From: Microbacterium sp. LWH3-1.2
GTDB taxonomy: Bacteria; Actinomycetota; Actinomycetes; Actinomycetales; Microbacteriaceae
Direction: 5' to 3'
Length of the DNA stretch: 64,000 nucleotides
Assembly: GCF_040675855.1 (NCBI RefSeq)
Contig: NZ_JBEGIK010000001.1
Coordinates: 372,001 to 436,000 of the forward strand
The notes beneath the pieces were generated by a model. It was given only the letters and a program-made list of their open reading frames with translations. It did not search any database and was not told the origin of the DNA. Position numbers and translations under genes: made by a program. Positions 44,211 to 52,442 of this stretch are shown here, one piece after another; position 1 is the first letter of the stretch; each line of letters starts with the position of its first letter.

Positions 44211-46442
44211 TCAGCCGTTGAACAGATGCGGCAGCAGATCGATCAACGCCTTCTGCCAGACGTCCCAGCTGTGCGGACCGGGGATGATCGGAGCGAACTC
44301 GTGTTCGATCCCGCGGTTGTTCAGCGCGCTGACGAGACTCAACGTGTTCTGGTAGGTGAAGTCCTGCATGTCACCCGAGTAGATGCGCAGGAGCTTCGTG
44401 CCCTCGTTGATCGCCGCCACGTTCGCGTTGGCTGGGGGGTTGGTGAACGCCGACATGGCCCCGATGTAGGCGAACTGGCCAGGGAACGTGTACAAGGTGC
44501 TCAATGCCGCCTGCGATCCCATCGAGAGGCCCGCGAGGGCTCGCTCTTCGGGGTCGTTGCTGACGTTGTACTGCGCCTCGGCGGCCACCGTGATTCGCTG
44601 CGTGATCTCGTTGGGGAAGTTCACGCCGTTGCCGTTGGCCATCACGACGACCATGGGAACGATGTCTCCCTCGGCGTAGTGCTTGTCCAGGATCTGGGCG
44701 GCGAAGCCGACCTCGATCCAGTCCGTCCACGTCTGTCCGCCGCCGTGCTGGAGGTAGAAGACCGGGTAGGCCTCGGCGCGATCGGGGTCGTAGTCCGGGG
44801 GCGTCCACACGTAGGCGGAGCGAGTGGGGTTGCCGTTCGCGCCGCTCGTGTAGTCCATGACCTCGACGTTGCCGCGAGCCTCGGGGGCGACCGGCGTCGT
44901 GTACTCGCCACGGAGCGTGTCATCGCCGGGCACCTGGAACGTGCTCCAGTTCGGCTCCGAGAGCACGGTCGTCGGGTTGGTGGTGTCCTTGCGGTCCGAC
45001 CCCTCCACGACGAACTTGTAGTAGTACGAACCCGCCTCGACCGGCATCGTCAGACGCCAGCGCCCGTCATCCTGCTTGGTCATGGGCGTGCGCGGCCAGC
45101 TGCCCGCCGGGCCGAAGTTGCCCCACACCGTGACATTGTTCGCGCCGGCGAACTCCGTGCCGGTCTCGAAGGTCACGACACCGTTCCCGTCGATCCACGG
45201 CGTCGGCGTGGTGCCGGCGGCCGGGAGCGAGTGCGGCTCGAGCGCGAGGTGCCCCTCACTCGGCCCGGTGTCACCCGGCGTCCGGAACACGCGCTGCGCG
45301 AAATCATGCAGGTTCTTCTGCCACGTGTCCCACGTGCCGCCCGTCTCGGGGTCGGATCCGTCCGACTGGAACTCGACGCCCGCTGCGCTGAGCGAGGCGG
45401 CGAGGTTCACCGTCGAGTCGTAGCTCGGGTCGGTGACGTTGCCGACGTAGAGACGGATGAGGTCGGTCGCGTCGTTGATCTGCCGCGCCTTGCCCTTGCC
45501 GACGTTCTGCTCGAGGTCACCCGAGAACGAGCCGACGCTCGAGAACTCTCCCGTGGCGCTGACAAGAAGGCTGAGCGCCTGCTCGGCTCCTCTCCCGATA
45601 CCGGCGATCGCGCGATCGTCGCCGTCTCTGGAGACGTTGAACGCTCCCTCCGCGGCGGGGAGGAGATTCTTGACGACCTCACCGCGGATCTCATCGGACT
45701 CGCCGTCGCCCATCACGACGACCATCGGCTCTGCGTCGCCCTCGACCGCGAGATTGTCGAGGATCTGCTTCAGTCGCCCGAGCTCCACCCATTCGCGATA
45801 GCTCTGGCCCGCGTCCTGCAGGAGGTAGAGCACCGGGTAAGGCTCGGCACGGCTCTCGTCATAGCCCGGTGGGGTCCACACCAGCGCCGAACGCTCCGCG
45901 CCGGTGACGGAGCTCTGGTAGGTGAGATCCTCCAGCGCCCCCCCGTCGGGGACGTCAGCCAACCATTCGGCGCCAGGGCCGTCGACGAACAGCGTGTTCC
46001 ACGCGGGCTTCGAGGTCACCTCCTGGGGGCTCGCCGGGTTGCGGAACGGGAACGCATCCTGGTTCCAGGCCGACCTGGCCGAGTACTGGTAGTAGTACAG
46101 GCCGGGCTCGAGGGGTCCGATCGTCGAGGTCCAGTTACCGCCGCTCAACCCCATGTTCAGCGTGGTCCATGTCTTGCCGGGGGCGAAGTTGCCCTCCACC
46201 GCGACGACGCCGCCGTTGATGCCCGTCGCCGGCTGGATGGCCGAGCTGGGCACCGTGAAGCGGTAGACGTCTTCGACCCCGGGGGCGTTCGGCGGTAACG
46301 ACACCCACTGGTCGCTTCCGGCTCCGGCCGCGGGCGTGGCAGCGACCAGAGTTCCTCCGACCACGACCGCCGCGGCGAGCACTGCGGGCAACGCCCGGCG
46401 CCGCCCCTGGCGGCCCCGTCGCCGCTGTTCCTTCACACTCAT
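44211..46442 (-). CDS. Secreted two-module esterase, first module degenerate
   Basis: 743-aa exported protein: basic N-region and hydrophobic core (residues 17-41) with cleavage near AGA-GS. Two copies of an early-set (CBM48-like) domain plus an esterase D/feruloyl-esterase-like domain: copy 1 at about 45-385, copy 2 at about 400-743. Copy 2 has an intact nucleophile GLSMG (Ser640), HGGG oxyanion region and His724 in GPHSWDVW. In copy 1 the elbow is GIGRG (Gly283 instead of Ser), HGGG is replaced by QDAG, and the His segment by GGTWDTW, so it cannot be catalytic and may bind substrate. Likely removes acyl groups from plant polysaccharide. Operators upstream match those of the sugar transporter operon. 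Confidence 0.85.
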   Translation of the reverse strand: MSVKEQRRRGRQGRRRALPAVLAAAVVVGGTLVAATPAAGAGSDQWVSLPPNAPGVEDVYRFTVPSSAIQPATGINGGVVAVEGNFAPGKTWTTLNMGLSGGNWTSTIGPLEPGLYYYQYSARSAWNQDAFPFRNPASPQEVTSKPAWNTLFVDGPGAEWLADVPDGGALEDLTYQSSVTGAERSALVWTPPGYDESRAEPYPVLYLLQDAGQSYREWVELGRLKQILDNLAVEGDAEPMVVVMGDGESDEIRGEVVKNLLPAAEGAFNVSRDGDDRAIAGIGRGAEQALSLLVSATGEFSSVGSFSGDLEQNVGKGKARQINDATDLIRLYVGNVTDPSYDSTVNLAASLSAAGVEFQSDGSDPETGGTWDTWQKNLHDFAQRVFRTPGDTGPSEGHLALEPHSLPAAGTTPTPWIDGNGVVTFETGTEFAGANNVTVWGNFGPAGSWPRTPMTKQDDGRWRLTMPVEAGSYYYKFVVEGSDRKDTTNPTTVLSEPNWSTFQVPGDDTLRGEYTTPVAPEARGNVEVMDYTSGANGNPTRSAYVWTPPDYDPDRAEAYPVFYLQHGGGQTWTDWIEVGFAAQILDKHYAEGDIVPMVVVMANGNGVNFPNEITQRITVAAEAQYNVSNDPEERALAGLSMGSQAALSTLYTFPGQFAYIGAMSAFTNPPANANVAAINEGTKLLRIYSGDMQDFTYQNTLSLVSALNNRGIEHEFAPIIPGPHSWDVWQKALIDLLPHLFNG

Positions 46443-46747
46443 TCGATTGGTTCCTCACTGCGTCGTGCACATTGACATGCGCGGTGGACTCGCATTGCAG
46501 AGGGTCGCCCCTCATCGCTGTGGACGGTCACGACGTGTGCGATTCGCACGGTGTGGCTGCGATTTACAACGTCGTAAATTCCGAGAACCATCGTGGCCAA
46601 CGGGTGAGACGTGTGTCAAGAGGAATTTTCAACGTTGTAATGGATGATGCGGGCTCCGGGTCGAGGAGTCGCGCCACCGTGTCAGACGGGGTGCGAGGAT
46701 GACCGGCGTGGGTTCGCCTGCGATGCGTGCACTCCCTCGTCCGTCCG
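46443..46747 (-). promoter_or_regulatory. Esterase promoter region with ACAACG-type operators
   Basis: 305-bp gap. Minus-strand -35 TTGACA (complement of 46614-46619) and a weak -10 CACGAT 18 bp downstream. Operator TTTACAACGTCGTAAA (46563-46578) lies just after the predicted start site; a second dyad TTCAACGTTGTAA (46628-46640) lies just upstream of the -35. The spacing relative to the promoter mirrors that at 39.14 kb. No gene seen in this gap; a 5' leader of about 140 bases would precede ATG 46442, which has GAGGAA 9 bases upstream. Confidence 0.65.
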
Positions 46748-49700
46748 TCAGATCACTTCCTCCGACCACGGGTCGGGGTTGCCGAATCGATGTGCGGTGA
46801 TCGTGACGGACTGCTCATGGAGGAACGGCAGCAACTCGAGCCGGCCGGCGGTGGTGACCTCGTTGTCGTAGACCGCGAGATCGGGGTCGCCGCCCATCGC
46901 CTGCGCGACGACAGCGTGCAGCGCCGCGACCGACTCGGCCTGGCCGATGAGTCGCGCGCGCGGGGGCCGCGGCTCGGGGTCGGCATCGGCGGCCGCCGCG
47001 ACGATGTCGACGGCGGTAAGCCGCTCGAGCCACTGCTCGTCGGTCTCGACGAAGACGGCGACGTCCTCCTCCGCGAGCACGCGGCGCACCGCCGCGGGCA
47101 ATCCGACGGGCGCGCTCAGCGTCAGTCGCGAGCCGGCACGAAGGCCCGCGATGACGACCCGGAGCACGGCCTGCCACGACGCGTCCGCGGTGGCGCGCAG
47201 CGCGACCGCGGAGATCGGGCGGTAGCGGAAGAGGTTGCGCTCGACGCCGAGGCCCGAGACATCCTTCACCTGCCCGAACTCGCGGTCCCACGCGATCGCG
47301 TCCGACAGGGCGCCGCGACGGAGCCACTCGAACGCCTCGTAGTCGAGCGACGGCTGCGCGGCCTCGATCAGGGCGGCGATCCGGGTGTCGAGACCGCGCA
47401 GGTGCAGGGTCGCCGACGCCGGGGCGCCCGAGGTGGCGCGCCAGCGACCGAGACCCACAAGGTAGTTCGGGCCGCCGGCCTTGGCGCCGGCGCCGACCGA
47501 CGAGCGCTTCCAGCCGCCGAACGGCTGGCGCTGCACGATGGCGCCGGTGATGCCGCGGTTGACGTAGAGATTGCCCGCCTCGACGCGGTCGAGCCACAGC
47601 GCGAGGTCGTCCGGGTTCTGCGTGTAGAGGCCTGCGGTGAGCCCGTAGGCCACGGCGTTCTGCAGCTCGATCGCCCGCGCGAGCGAGGACGCGTGCATGA
47701 TCCCGAGCACGGGCCCGAAGAACTCTTCGCGGTGGAAGCGCGAGCCGGGCTGCACCCCGGTGCGGATGCCGGGAGTCCAGAGCCGTCCGTCGTACTCGGG
47801 GGCCGCGTCCAGGCGCCGCGGCTCGACGAGCCAGGACTCCCCCTCCTCCAGGGTGGTGAGCGCCCACTCGAGCTTGCCGCGCGGCACCTCGACGACCGGG
47901 CCCACCTCGCTGAGCGGGTTCGATGGCGGTCCGACGCGCAGGGAGGTCGCAGCATCCACCAGCTGACGCGCGAAGCGCTGCGAGTGGCCGACCGGACCCA
48001 CGAGGATCGCGAGCGACGCGGCGGAGCACTTCTGGCCGGCGTGGCCGAACGCGCTCTTGATGAGATCGGATGCCGCGAGGTCGAGGTCGGCCGTCGGCGT
48101 GACGATCATCGCGTTCTTGCCGCTGGTCTCGGCGAGGAGCGGCAGGTCGGGACGCCACGAGCGGAACATCGCCGCCGTCTCCCACGCACCGGTGAGGATC
48201 ACGCGGTCGACGTCAGGGTGCGAGAGCAGAGTCTGCCCGAGGGCCCCCTCGTCGATGTCGACGAGAGCGAGCACGTCGCGCGGCACGCCCGCCTCCCACA
48301 GCGCCTCGGCGACGACCGCGGCGCAGCGGCGCGCCTGGGGAGCGGGCTTGAAGACGACGCCGGATCCCGCGGCGAGGGCCGCGAGCACGCCGCCGGCGGG
48401 GATCGCGATGGGGAAGTTCCACGGCGGCGTGACGACGGTGAGCCGCGCCGGCTCGAACACCGCACCGCTCACGCGGTCGAGCTCGCGCGCGGTGGCGGCG
48501 TAGTAGTTCGCGAAGTCCACGGCCTCGCTCACCTCGACGTCGGCCTCGGCGAAGACCTTGCCCGTCTCGGAAGCGGCGACCTCGATGAGCTCGCCGCGGC
48601 GCGCCTCGAGCGCGCGGGCGGCGGCGGTCAGCACGAGGCTGCGCTCCGCCGCGGGGAGCGCGCCCCACGCCGGTGCCGCGTCGCGCACGCGCGCCACGAT
48701 GCCCTGCAGCGCGGGCTCGTCGGTGACGCGGGCCGCCTCGACAGTGGCATCCCCCGCGCGCGAAGTCTCGATGCGCGACAGGATGCTGCGCGCCCACGTC
48801 CGGTTCGCCGGCAGGGAGGGATCGCTGTCCTGGGCGTTGCGGAAGCCCGGGGCGCCGGCAACCCGGACACCGGACTCGCGCGGCGAGAAGACGGCCGTCT
48901 CGACGAACGCTTCGGCGCCGAAGACCTGCTCGGGGACGGACCGCTCGAGCGGAGCCGTGTCGCCCGGCACGGCCGAGCGCGCGATGCCGATCACGGCCTG
49001 CGTGAGGCCGGCCTCGTCGGAAGCCCCGGCGGCCCGCCGAAGACGCGCCTGAGCCCGCGGGGCCCCGGCGCAGGCGGCTTCCGTGGTGGCGGTCGCCTCG
49101 GCGGCGCGGTCCTGGTCCCGGTTCGGGCCCGTCGCGAGGGCGGGGTCGTCGGCGCGGGCGAGCGAGGCGAGGAACCGGTCGCGCTCGCGGCCGAACATCG
49201 CCGGATCGTCCGCGAGGTCGAAGGCCGCCGAGAGGAAGTTGTCGCTCGAGGCGTTCTCCTCGAGGCGTCGCACGAGGTAGCTGATGGCCACATCGAACTC
49301 GTCCGGGCGGACGACCGGCACGTACAGCAGCACGTGGCCGACCTCGCGTGTGACGGCCTCGACCTGGCCCTGCGCCATGCCGAGCAGCATCTCGAACTCG
49401 ACATCCGGCCGGACCCCAGCCGTGCCGGCGAGCAGCCAGGCGTACGCGATGTCGAAGAGGTTGTGCCCGGCGACGCCGATCCGCACCGCTCGGGTGCGCG
49501 CCGGGTCGAGAGCGAGACGGAGACAGCGCACGTAGTTGGCGTCGGAGTCGACCTTCTCGCCGTAGGTGGCGAGGCTCCAGTCGTGCATGACGGCGTCCAC
49601 GCGCTCCATCGCGAGGTTCGCCCCCTTCACGAGGCGCACCTTGATGCGCGCGCCGCCCGCCGCCACGCGCTCCTGCGCCCATGCGGTGAGCCGCTCGAGC

Positions 49701-50497
49701 GCCGGCAGCGCGTCGGGGAGGTACGCCTGCAGCACGATGCCCGCCTCGAGGCCCCGCAGCCGCGGGTCTTCGAGGAGGCGCGTGAAGACCGCGATGGTGA
49801 GGTCGAGGTCGCGGTACTCCTCCATGTCGAGGTTGATGAACGTCGGGCCGCTCACCGAGCTCGTCGGCGAAGCCGCGGTCAGGTACAGCGGGCGCAGCCG
49901 CTCGACGACCTTGTCGACCACCTCGTCGAACGCCCACATCGAGATGTGGCTCGCGATCGCCGACACCTTCACCGAGACGTAGTCGACGTCGGGGCGGCGG
50001 ATGAGCTCGTGGATCCCCTCGAGCCGCCGCAGCGCCTCCTTTTCGCCGAGCACCGCCTCGCCCAGCAGGTTGAGGTTGAGTCGCGCGCCTCTCTCGCGCA
50101 GCGCCGCGATGGCCGGGCCGAGCTTGTCAGGGCGCGCGTCGACGACGAGGTGCCCGACCATCTCGCGCAGCACCCGGCGCGCGATCGGCACCACGGGCGA
50201 CGGCAGCACCGGTGCGACCGCGCCGCCCACGCGGACCGCGCCGCGCAGGTACCACGGCAGGAACTCGGGCACGAGAGGCGCGACGCGATGCAGATGGGAT
50301 GCCGCGGCCGACAGGCTCTCGGGACGCATCACGCCGTCGACGAACCCGATGGTGAACGGCAGGCCGTTCGGGTCCTTCAGCACACCGGCCAGTCGCTCGG
50401 CGGCCGGGTCGACCTCGGCCTCGGCGCTCTCGGCGATCCACCGCTGCGCCAGGGCGACGGCCTCGCCGGCCAGGCGCTCGTCGGATCGGTCTTCCAT
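46748..50497 (-). CDS. putA: Bifunctional proline dehydrogenase / glutamate semialdehyde dehydrogenase
   Basis: 1249-aa enzyme converting proline to glutamate. PRODH barrel at about 90-430 (DYVSVKVSAIASHI, INLDMEEYRDLDLTIAVF, QAYLPDA, KVRLVKGANLAMER, FEMLLGMAQGQ). ALDH domain at about 560-1010 with E790 in ETSGKNAMIV and nucleophile C824 in GHAGQKCSAAS. A C-terminal extension of about 230 residues follows, as in larger PutA forms; no DNA-binding RHH domain is present. ATG 50497 chosen for GGAG 5 bases upstream; ATGs at 50560 and 50605 extend it but lack similarity. Divergent from a LysR gene that probably regulates it. Confidence 0.9.
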   Translation of the reverse strand: MEDRSDERLAGEAVALAQRWIAESAEAEVDPAAERLAGVLKDPNGLPFTIGFVDGVMRPESLSAAASHLHRVAPLVPEFLPWYLRGAVRVGGAVAPVLPSPVVPIARRVLREMVGHLVVDARPDKLGPAIAALRERGARLNLNLLGEAVLGEKEALRRLEGIHELIRRPDVDYVSVKVSAIASHISMWAFDEVVDKVVERLRPLYLTAASPTSSVSGPTFINLDMEEYRDLDLTIAVFTRLLEDPRLRGLEAGIVLQAYLPDALPALERLTAWAQERVAAGGARIKVRLVKGANLAMERVDAVMHDWSLATYGEKVDSDANYVRCLRLALDPARTRAVRIGVAGHNLFDIAYAWLLAGTAGVRPDVEFEMLLGMAQGQVEAVTREVGHVLLYVPVVRPDEFDVAISYLVRRLEENASSDNFLSAAFDLADDPAMFGRERDRFLASLARADDPALATGPNRDQDRAAEATATTEAACAGAPRAQARLRRAAGASDEAGLTQAVIGIARSAVPGDTAPLERSVPEQVFGAEAFVETAVFSPRESGVRVAGAPGFRNAQDSDPSLPANRTWARSILSRIETSRAGDATVEAARVTDEPALQGIVARVRDAAPAWGALPAAERSLVLTAAARALEARRGELIEVAASETGKVFAEADVEVSEAVDFANYYAATARELDRVSGAVFEPARLTVVTPPWNFPIAIPAGGVLAALAAGSGVVFKPAPQARRCAAVVAEALWEAGVPRDVLALVDIDEGALGQTLLSHPDVDRVILTGAWETAAMFRSWRPDLPLLAETSGKNAMIVTPTADLDLAASDLIKSAFGHAGQKCSAASLAILVGPVGHSQRFARQLVDAATSLRVGPPSNPLSEVGPVVEVPRGKLEWALTTLEEGESWLVEPRRLDAAPEYDGRLWTPGIRTGVQPGSRFHREEFFGPVLGIMHASSLARAIELQNAVAYGLTAGLYTQNPDDLALWLDRVEAGNLYVNRGITGAIVQRQPFGGWKRSSVGAGAKAGGPNYLVGLGRWRATSGAPASATLHLRGLDTRIAALIEAAQPSLDYEAFEWLRRGALSDAIAWDREFGQVKDVSGLGVERNLFRYRPISAVALRATADASWQAVLRVVIAGLRAGSRLTLSAPVGLPAAVRRVLAEEDVAVFVETDEQWLERLTAVDIVAAAADADPEPRPPRARLIGQAESVAALHAVVAQAMGGDPDLAVYDNEVTTAGRLELLPFLHEQSVTITAHRFGNPDPWSEEVI

Positions 50498-50661
50498 TCG
50501 CACTCCAGCTGTCACCTCGTCGGACTCCGTGCTTCCAGCCTGCACCCCATCGTGCGTCATCGGCCTCACATGCTGCATGAGGTCAAGGGTGAGGCATCCA
50601 TTCATTCATGAAAAGCGATCATCTACGATCGATATCATTCGAGATTCTCGATGGGATGCCG

Positions 50662-51570
50662 ATGTTCGAGCTGCGACGCCTGCGATTGCTCCACGAGCTC
50701 GCCCTGCGCGGCACGCTTGCGGCGGTCGCCGAGGCGCTCTCGTACAGTCCGTCCACGATCTCGCAGCAGCTCGCGCAGCTCGAGAAGGAGGCCGGCGTCG
50801 CCCTGCTGGCCCCGGAAGGACGCCGCGTTCGCCTCACCGAGCACGGCCGCGTCCTCGCGGCGCACGCGGCGCGAGCGCTCGATCTCGTCGAGCAGGCGCG
50901 CGGCGAGCTCGAGTCGCTGCACCCCGGTCTCGCGCCGGTGCGCGTCGCGGTCATGCAGACGGCCGCGCTCGCGATCGTTCCCGCGGCGCTCGCGCTCCTC
51001 GCGGAGCGCGCCCCCGACCTGCGCGTCGAGCTCGTCGAGATGCCGCCGGAGCTCGGGCTGTTCGAACTCTCGGCGCGCGGCGTGGACCTCGTCATCGCAG
51101 AGCAGTACCCCGGCCACACACGCGCCCACGCGAAAGGCCTGGAGCGCGACCGGCTCGGCACCGACCCGATCCATCTGGCCGTGGCATCCGTCGATCCCGC
51201 TCGCTCACTCGACGCTCTGCGGGAGCGCCCGTGGGTCATGGAGCCCGCCGGCACCGCCGCCCGCCTGTGGGCCGTCCAGCAGTGCCGGGCAGCAGGGTTC
51301 GAGCCCGATGTGCGGTATGAGCTCGCGGACCTTTCGGCCCATGCGCGCCTCGTCGCAGCGGGGCAGGCGGTCGCCGTGCTTCCCGATCTGCTGTGGGACG
51401 GATCGGCGATCCCGGTGTCACTGCTCGAGCTGCCCGGTCGACCGGCGCGCGAGATCTTCACGGCTCAGCGCACGGCCTCACACGCTCGTGCGGGCATCCT
51501 CGAGGTGAGACGCGCATTGCACGACGCGTTCCCCCCGCGGAAGACGGATGCTGCGGCCCTGGTCGGCTGA
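50662..51570 (+). CDS. LysR family regulator divergent from putA
   Basis: 302-aa regulator. HTH LRRLRLLHELALRGTLAAVA and EALSYSPSTISQQLAQLEKE, then the LysR substrate domain (VAVMQTAALAIVPAALALLA, ELGLFELSARGVDLVIAEQY). Start ATG 50662 (MFELRRL) matches the family N terminus; ATG 50656 two codons upstream and ATG 50608 are alternatives, and no clear Shine-Dalgarno separates them. The 160-bp gap to putA is AT-rich for this genome (ATCATCTACGATCGATATCA) and is the likely binding region. Proline control of putA is inferred. Confidence 0.87.
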   Translation: MFELRRLRLLHELALRGTLAAVAEALSYSPSTISQQLAQLEKEAGVALLAPEGRRVRLTEHGRVLAAHAARALDLVEQARGELESLHPGLAPVRVAVMQTAALAIVPAALALLAERAPDLRVELVEMPPELGLFELSARGVDLVIAEQYPGHTRAHAKGLERDRLGTDPIHLAVASVDPARSLDALRERPWVMEPAGTAARLWAVQQCRAAGFEPDVRYELADLSAHARLVAAGQAVAVLPDLLWDGSAIPVSLLELPGRPAREIFTAQRTASHARAGILEVRRALHDAFPPRKTDAAALVG

Positions 51571-51611
51571 ACCGCCGGCGATCGCGCAGCGGCGGGCTGC
51601 AGCATCCGTCT
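51542..51611. terminator. 13-bp inverted repeat at the LysR 3' end
   Basis: AGACGGATGCTGC (51542-51554) and GCAGCATCCGTCT (51599-51611) are perfect reverse complements around the LysR stop codon, with a 44-base spacer that can fold further. It probably ends both the LysR transcript and the convergent gene. Confidence 0.45.
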
Positions 51612-51637
51612 CCCGTTCAGGCGTCTCCCGTTCAGGC
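51608..51637. repeat. Tandem 15-bp duplication at a gene end
   Basis: GTCTCCCGTTCAGGC occurs twice in direct tandem (51608-51622, 51623-51637). The second copy contains the stop codon of the minus-strand coiled-coil gene and the first recreates it downstream, so the duplication does not change the protein. Confidence 0.6.
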
Positions 51638-52228
51638 ACGCTCGGTGCGCTCGCGGCGCTCCGGCGGGGCAGGCGGCCGGGTGATCTCGTCGCTCGCGAC
51701 CTCGTCGCGCGTGTCGGCGTGGCCGTCATGACGGGCGTCGGCGACGACGTCGCGGGCATCGGCCGGCCGGCCGGTGTCAGCCCGCGCGGTCGTTCGGGCG
51801 TCGGCGGCGGCCGAGGGGTTCGCGCCGTCGCCGCTCCCGGAACCGTCGACGTAGGGGTCGACGTCGTCGGCCTTGCGCATCGCCTCCGCGTGCTGCCGGC
51901 GCAGGTCTTCGGCTTCGGCGCGGTGGTCGTCGACGCGTCCCGCACGGCGTTCCGCGTCGATCGAGGCTTCGGCGGCGCGGGCCTTGGCGTCTTCCGCGGC
52001 CGCCGCCGCGGCGGCGGCATCCGCCTGCGCACGGGCAGCCTCGGCCTCGTGCTGCCGGGCCTGCAGCTCCGTCTGGCGCGCGTCTTCGCGCAGCTTCTCG
52101 GCACGATCGTGCTGGTGCCGTCGACGGCGCTCGCGACGCCCGCGTGCGGTGAGCAGCAGCGCGACGACGACGATGGCGAGCACGACGACGATGCCGACGA
52201 TGATCCAGATGAGGGTGGTCGTATCCAC
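51632..52228 (-). CDS. Single-pass membrane protein with coiled-coil tail
   Basis: 198-aa protein. Residues 4-27 form one transmembrane helix (TTLIWIIVGIVVVLAIVVVA), followed by an Arg-rich stop-transfer stretch RGRRERRRRHQ, so the long Ala/Glu/Arg/Gln-rich region (about 35-125, heptad-like) is cytoplasmic and probably a coiled coil. The rest is acidic and disordered. GTG start at 52228 preceded by AAGGAGGAG. No known family function; similar small anchored coiled-coil proteins are common in this group. Confidence 0.75.
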   Translation of the reverse strand: MDTTTLIWIIVGIVVVLAIVVVALLLTARGRRERRRRHQHDRAEKLREDARQTELQARQHEAEAARAQADAAAAAAAAEDAKARAAEASIDAERRAGRVDDHRAEAEDLRRQHAEAMRKADDVDPYVDGSGSGDGANPSAAADARTTARADTGRPADARDVVADARHDGHADTRDEVASDEITRPPAPPERRERTERA

Positions 52229-52442
52229 GGCTCCTCCTTCTCCCTCCGACGCCGGCGGGGTACCGACGCCACCGCTGTCAGGCAACTCCGCACGCCCCTC
52301 GGCCGCAAACCCATTGCGCGGGCGCTGTCGCTGCGCTACGCCTGGCACCGTGGGCGCTTAGGCTGCCGATGCCTGCGCGCATAGGATGAGGCTCTCGCCA
52401 ACGCAGTTCCCCTCCATCCGCCACGCCTCCGAAGGACTCGCG

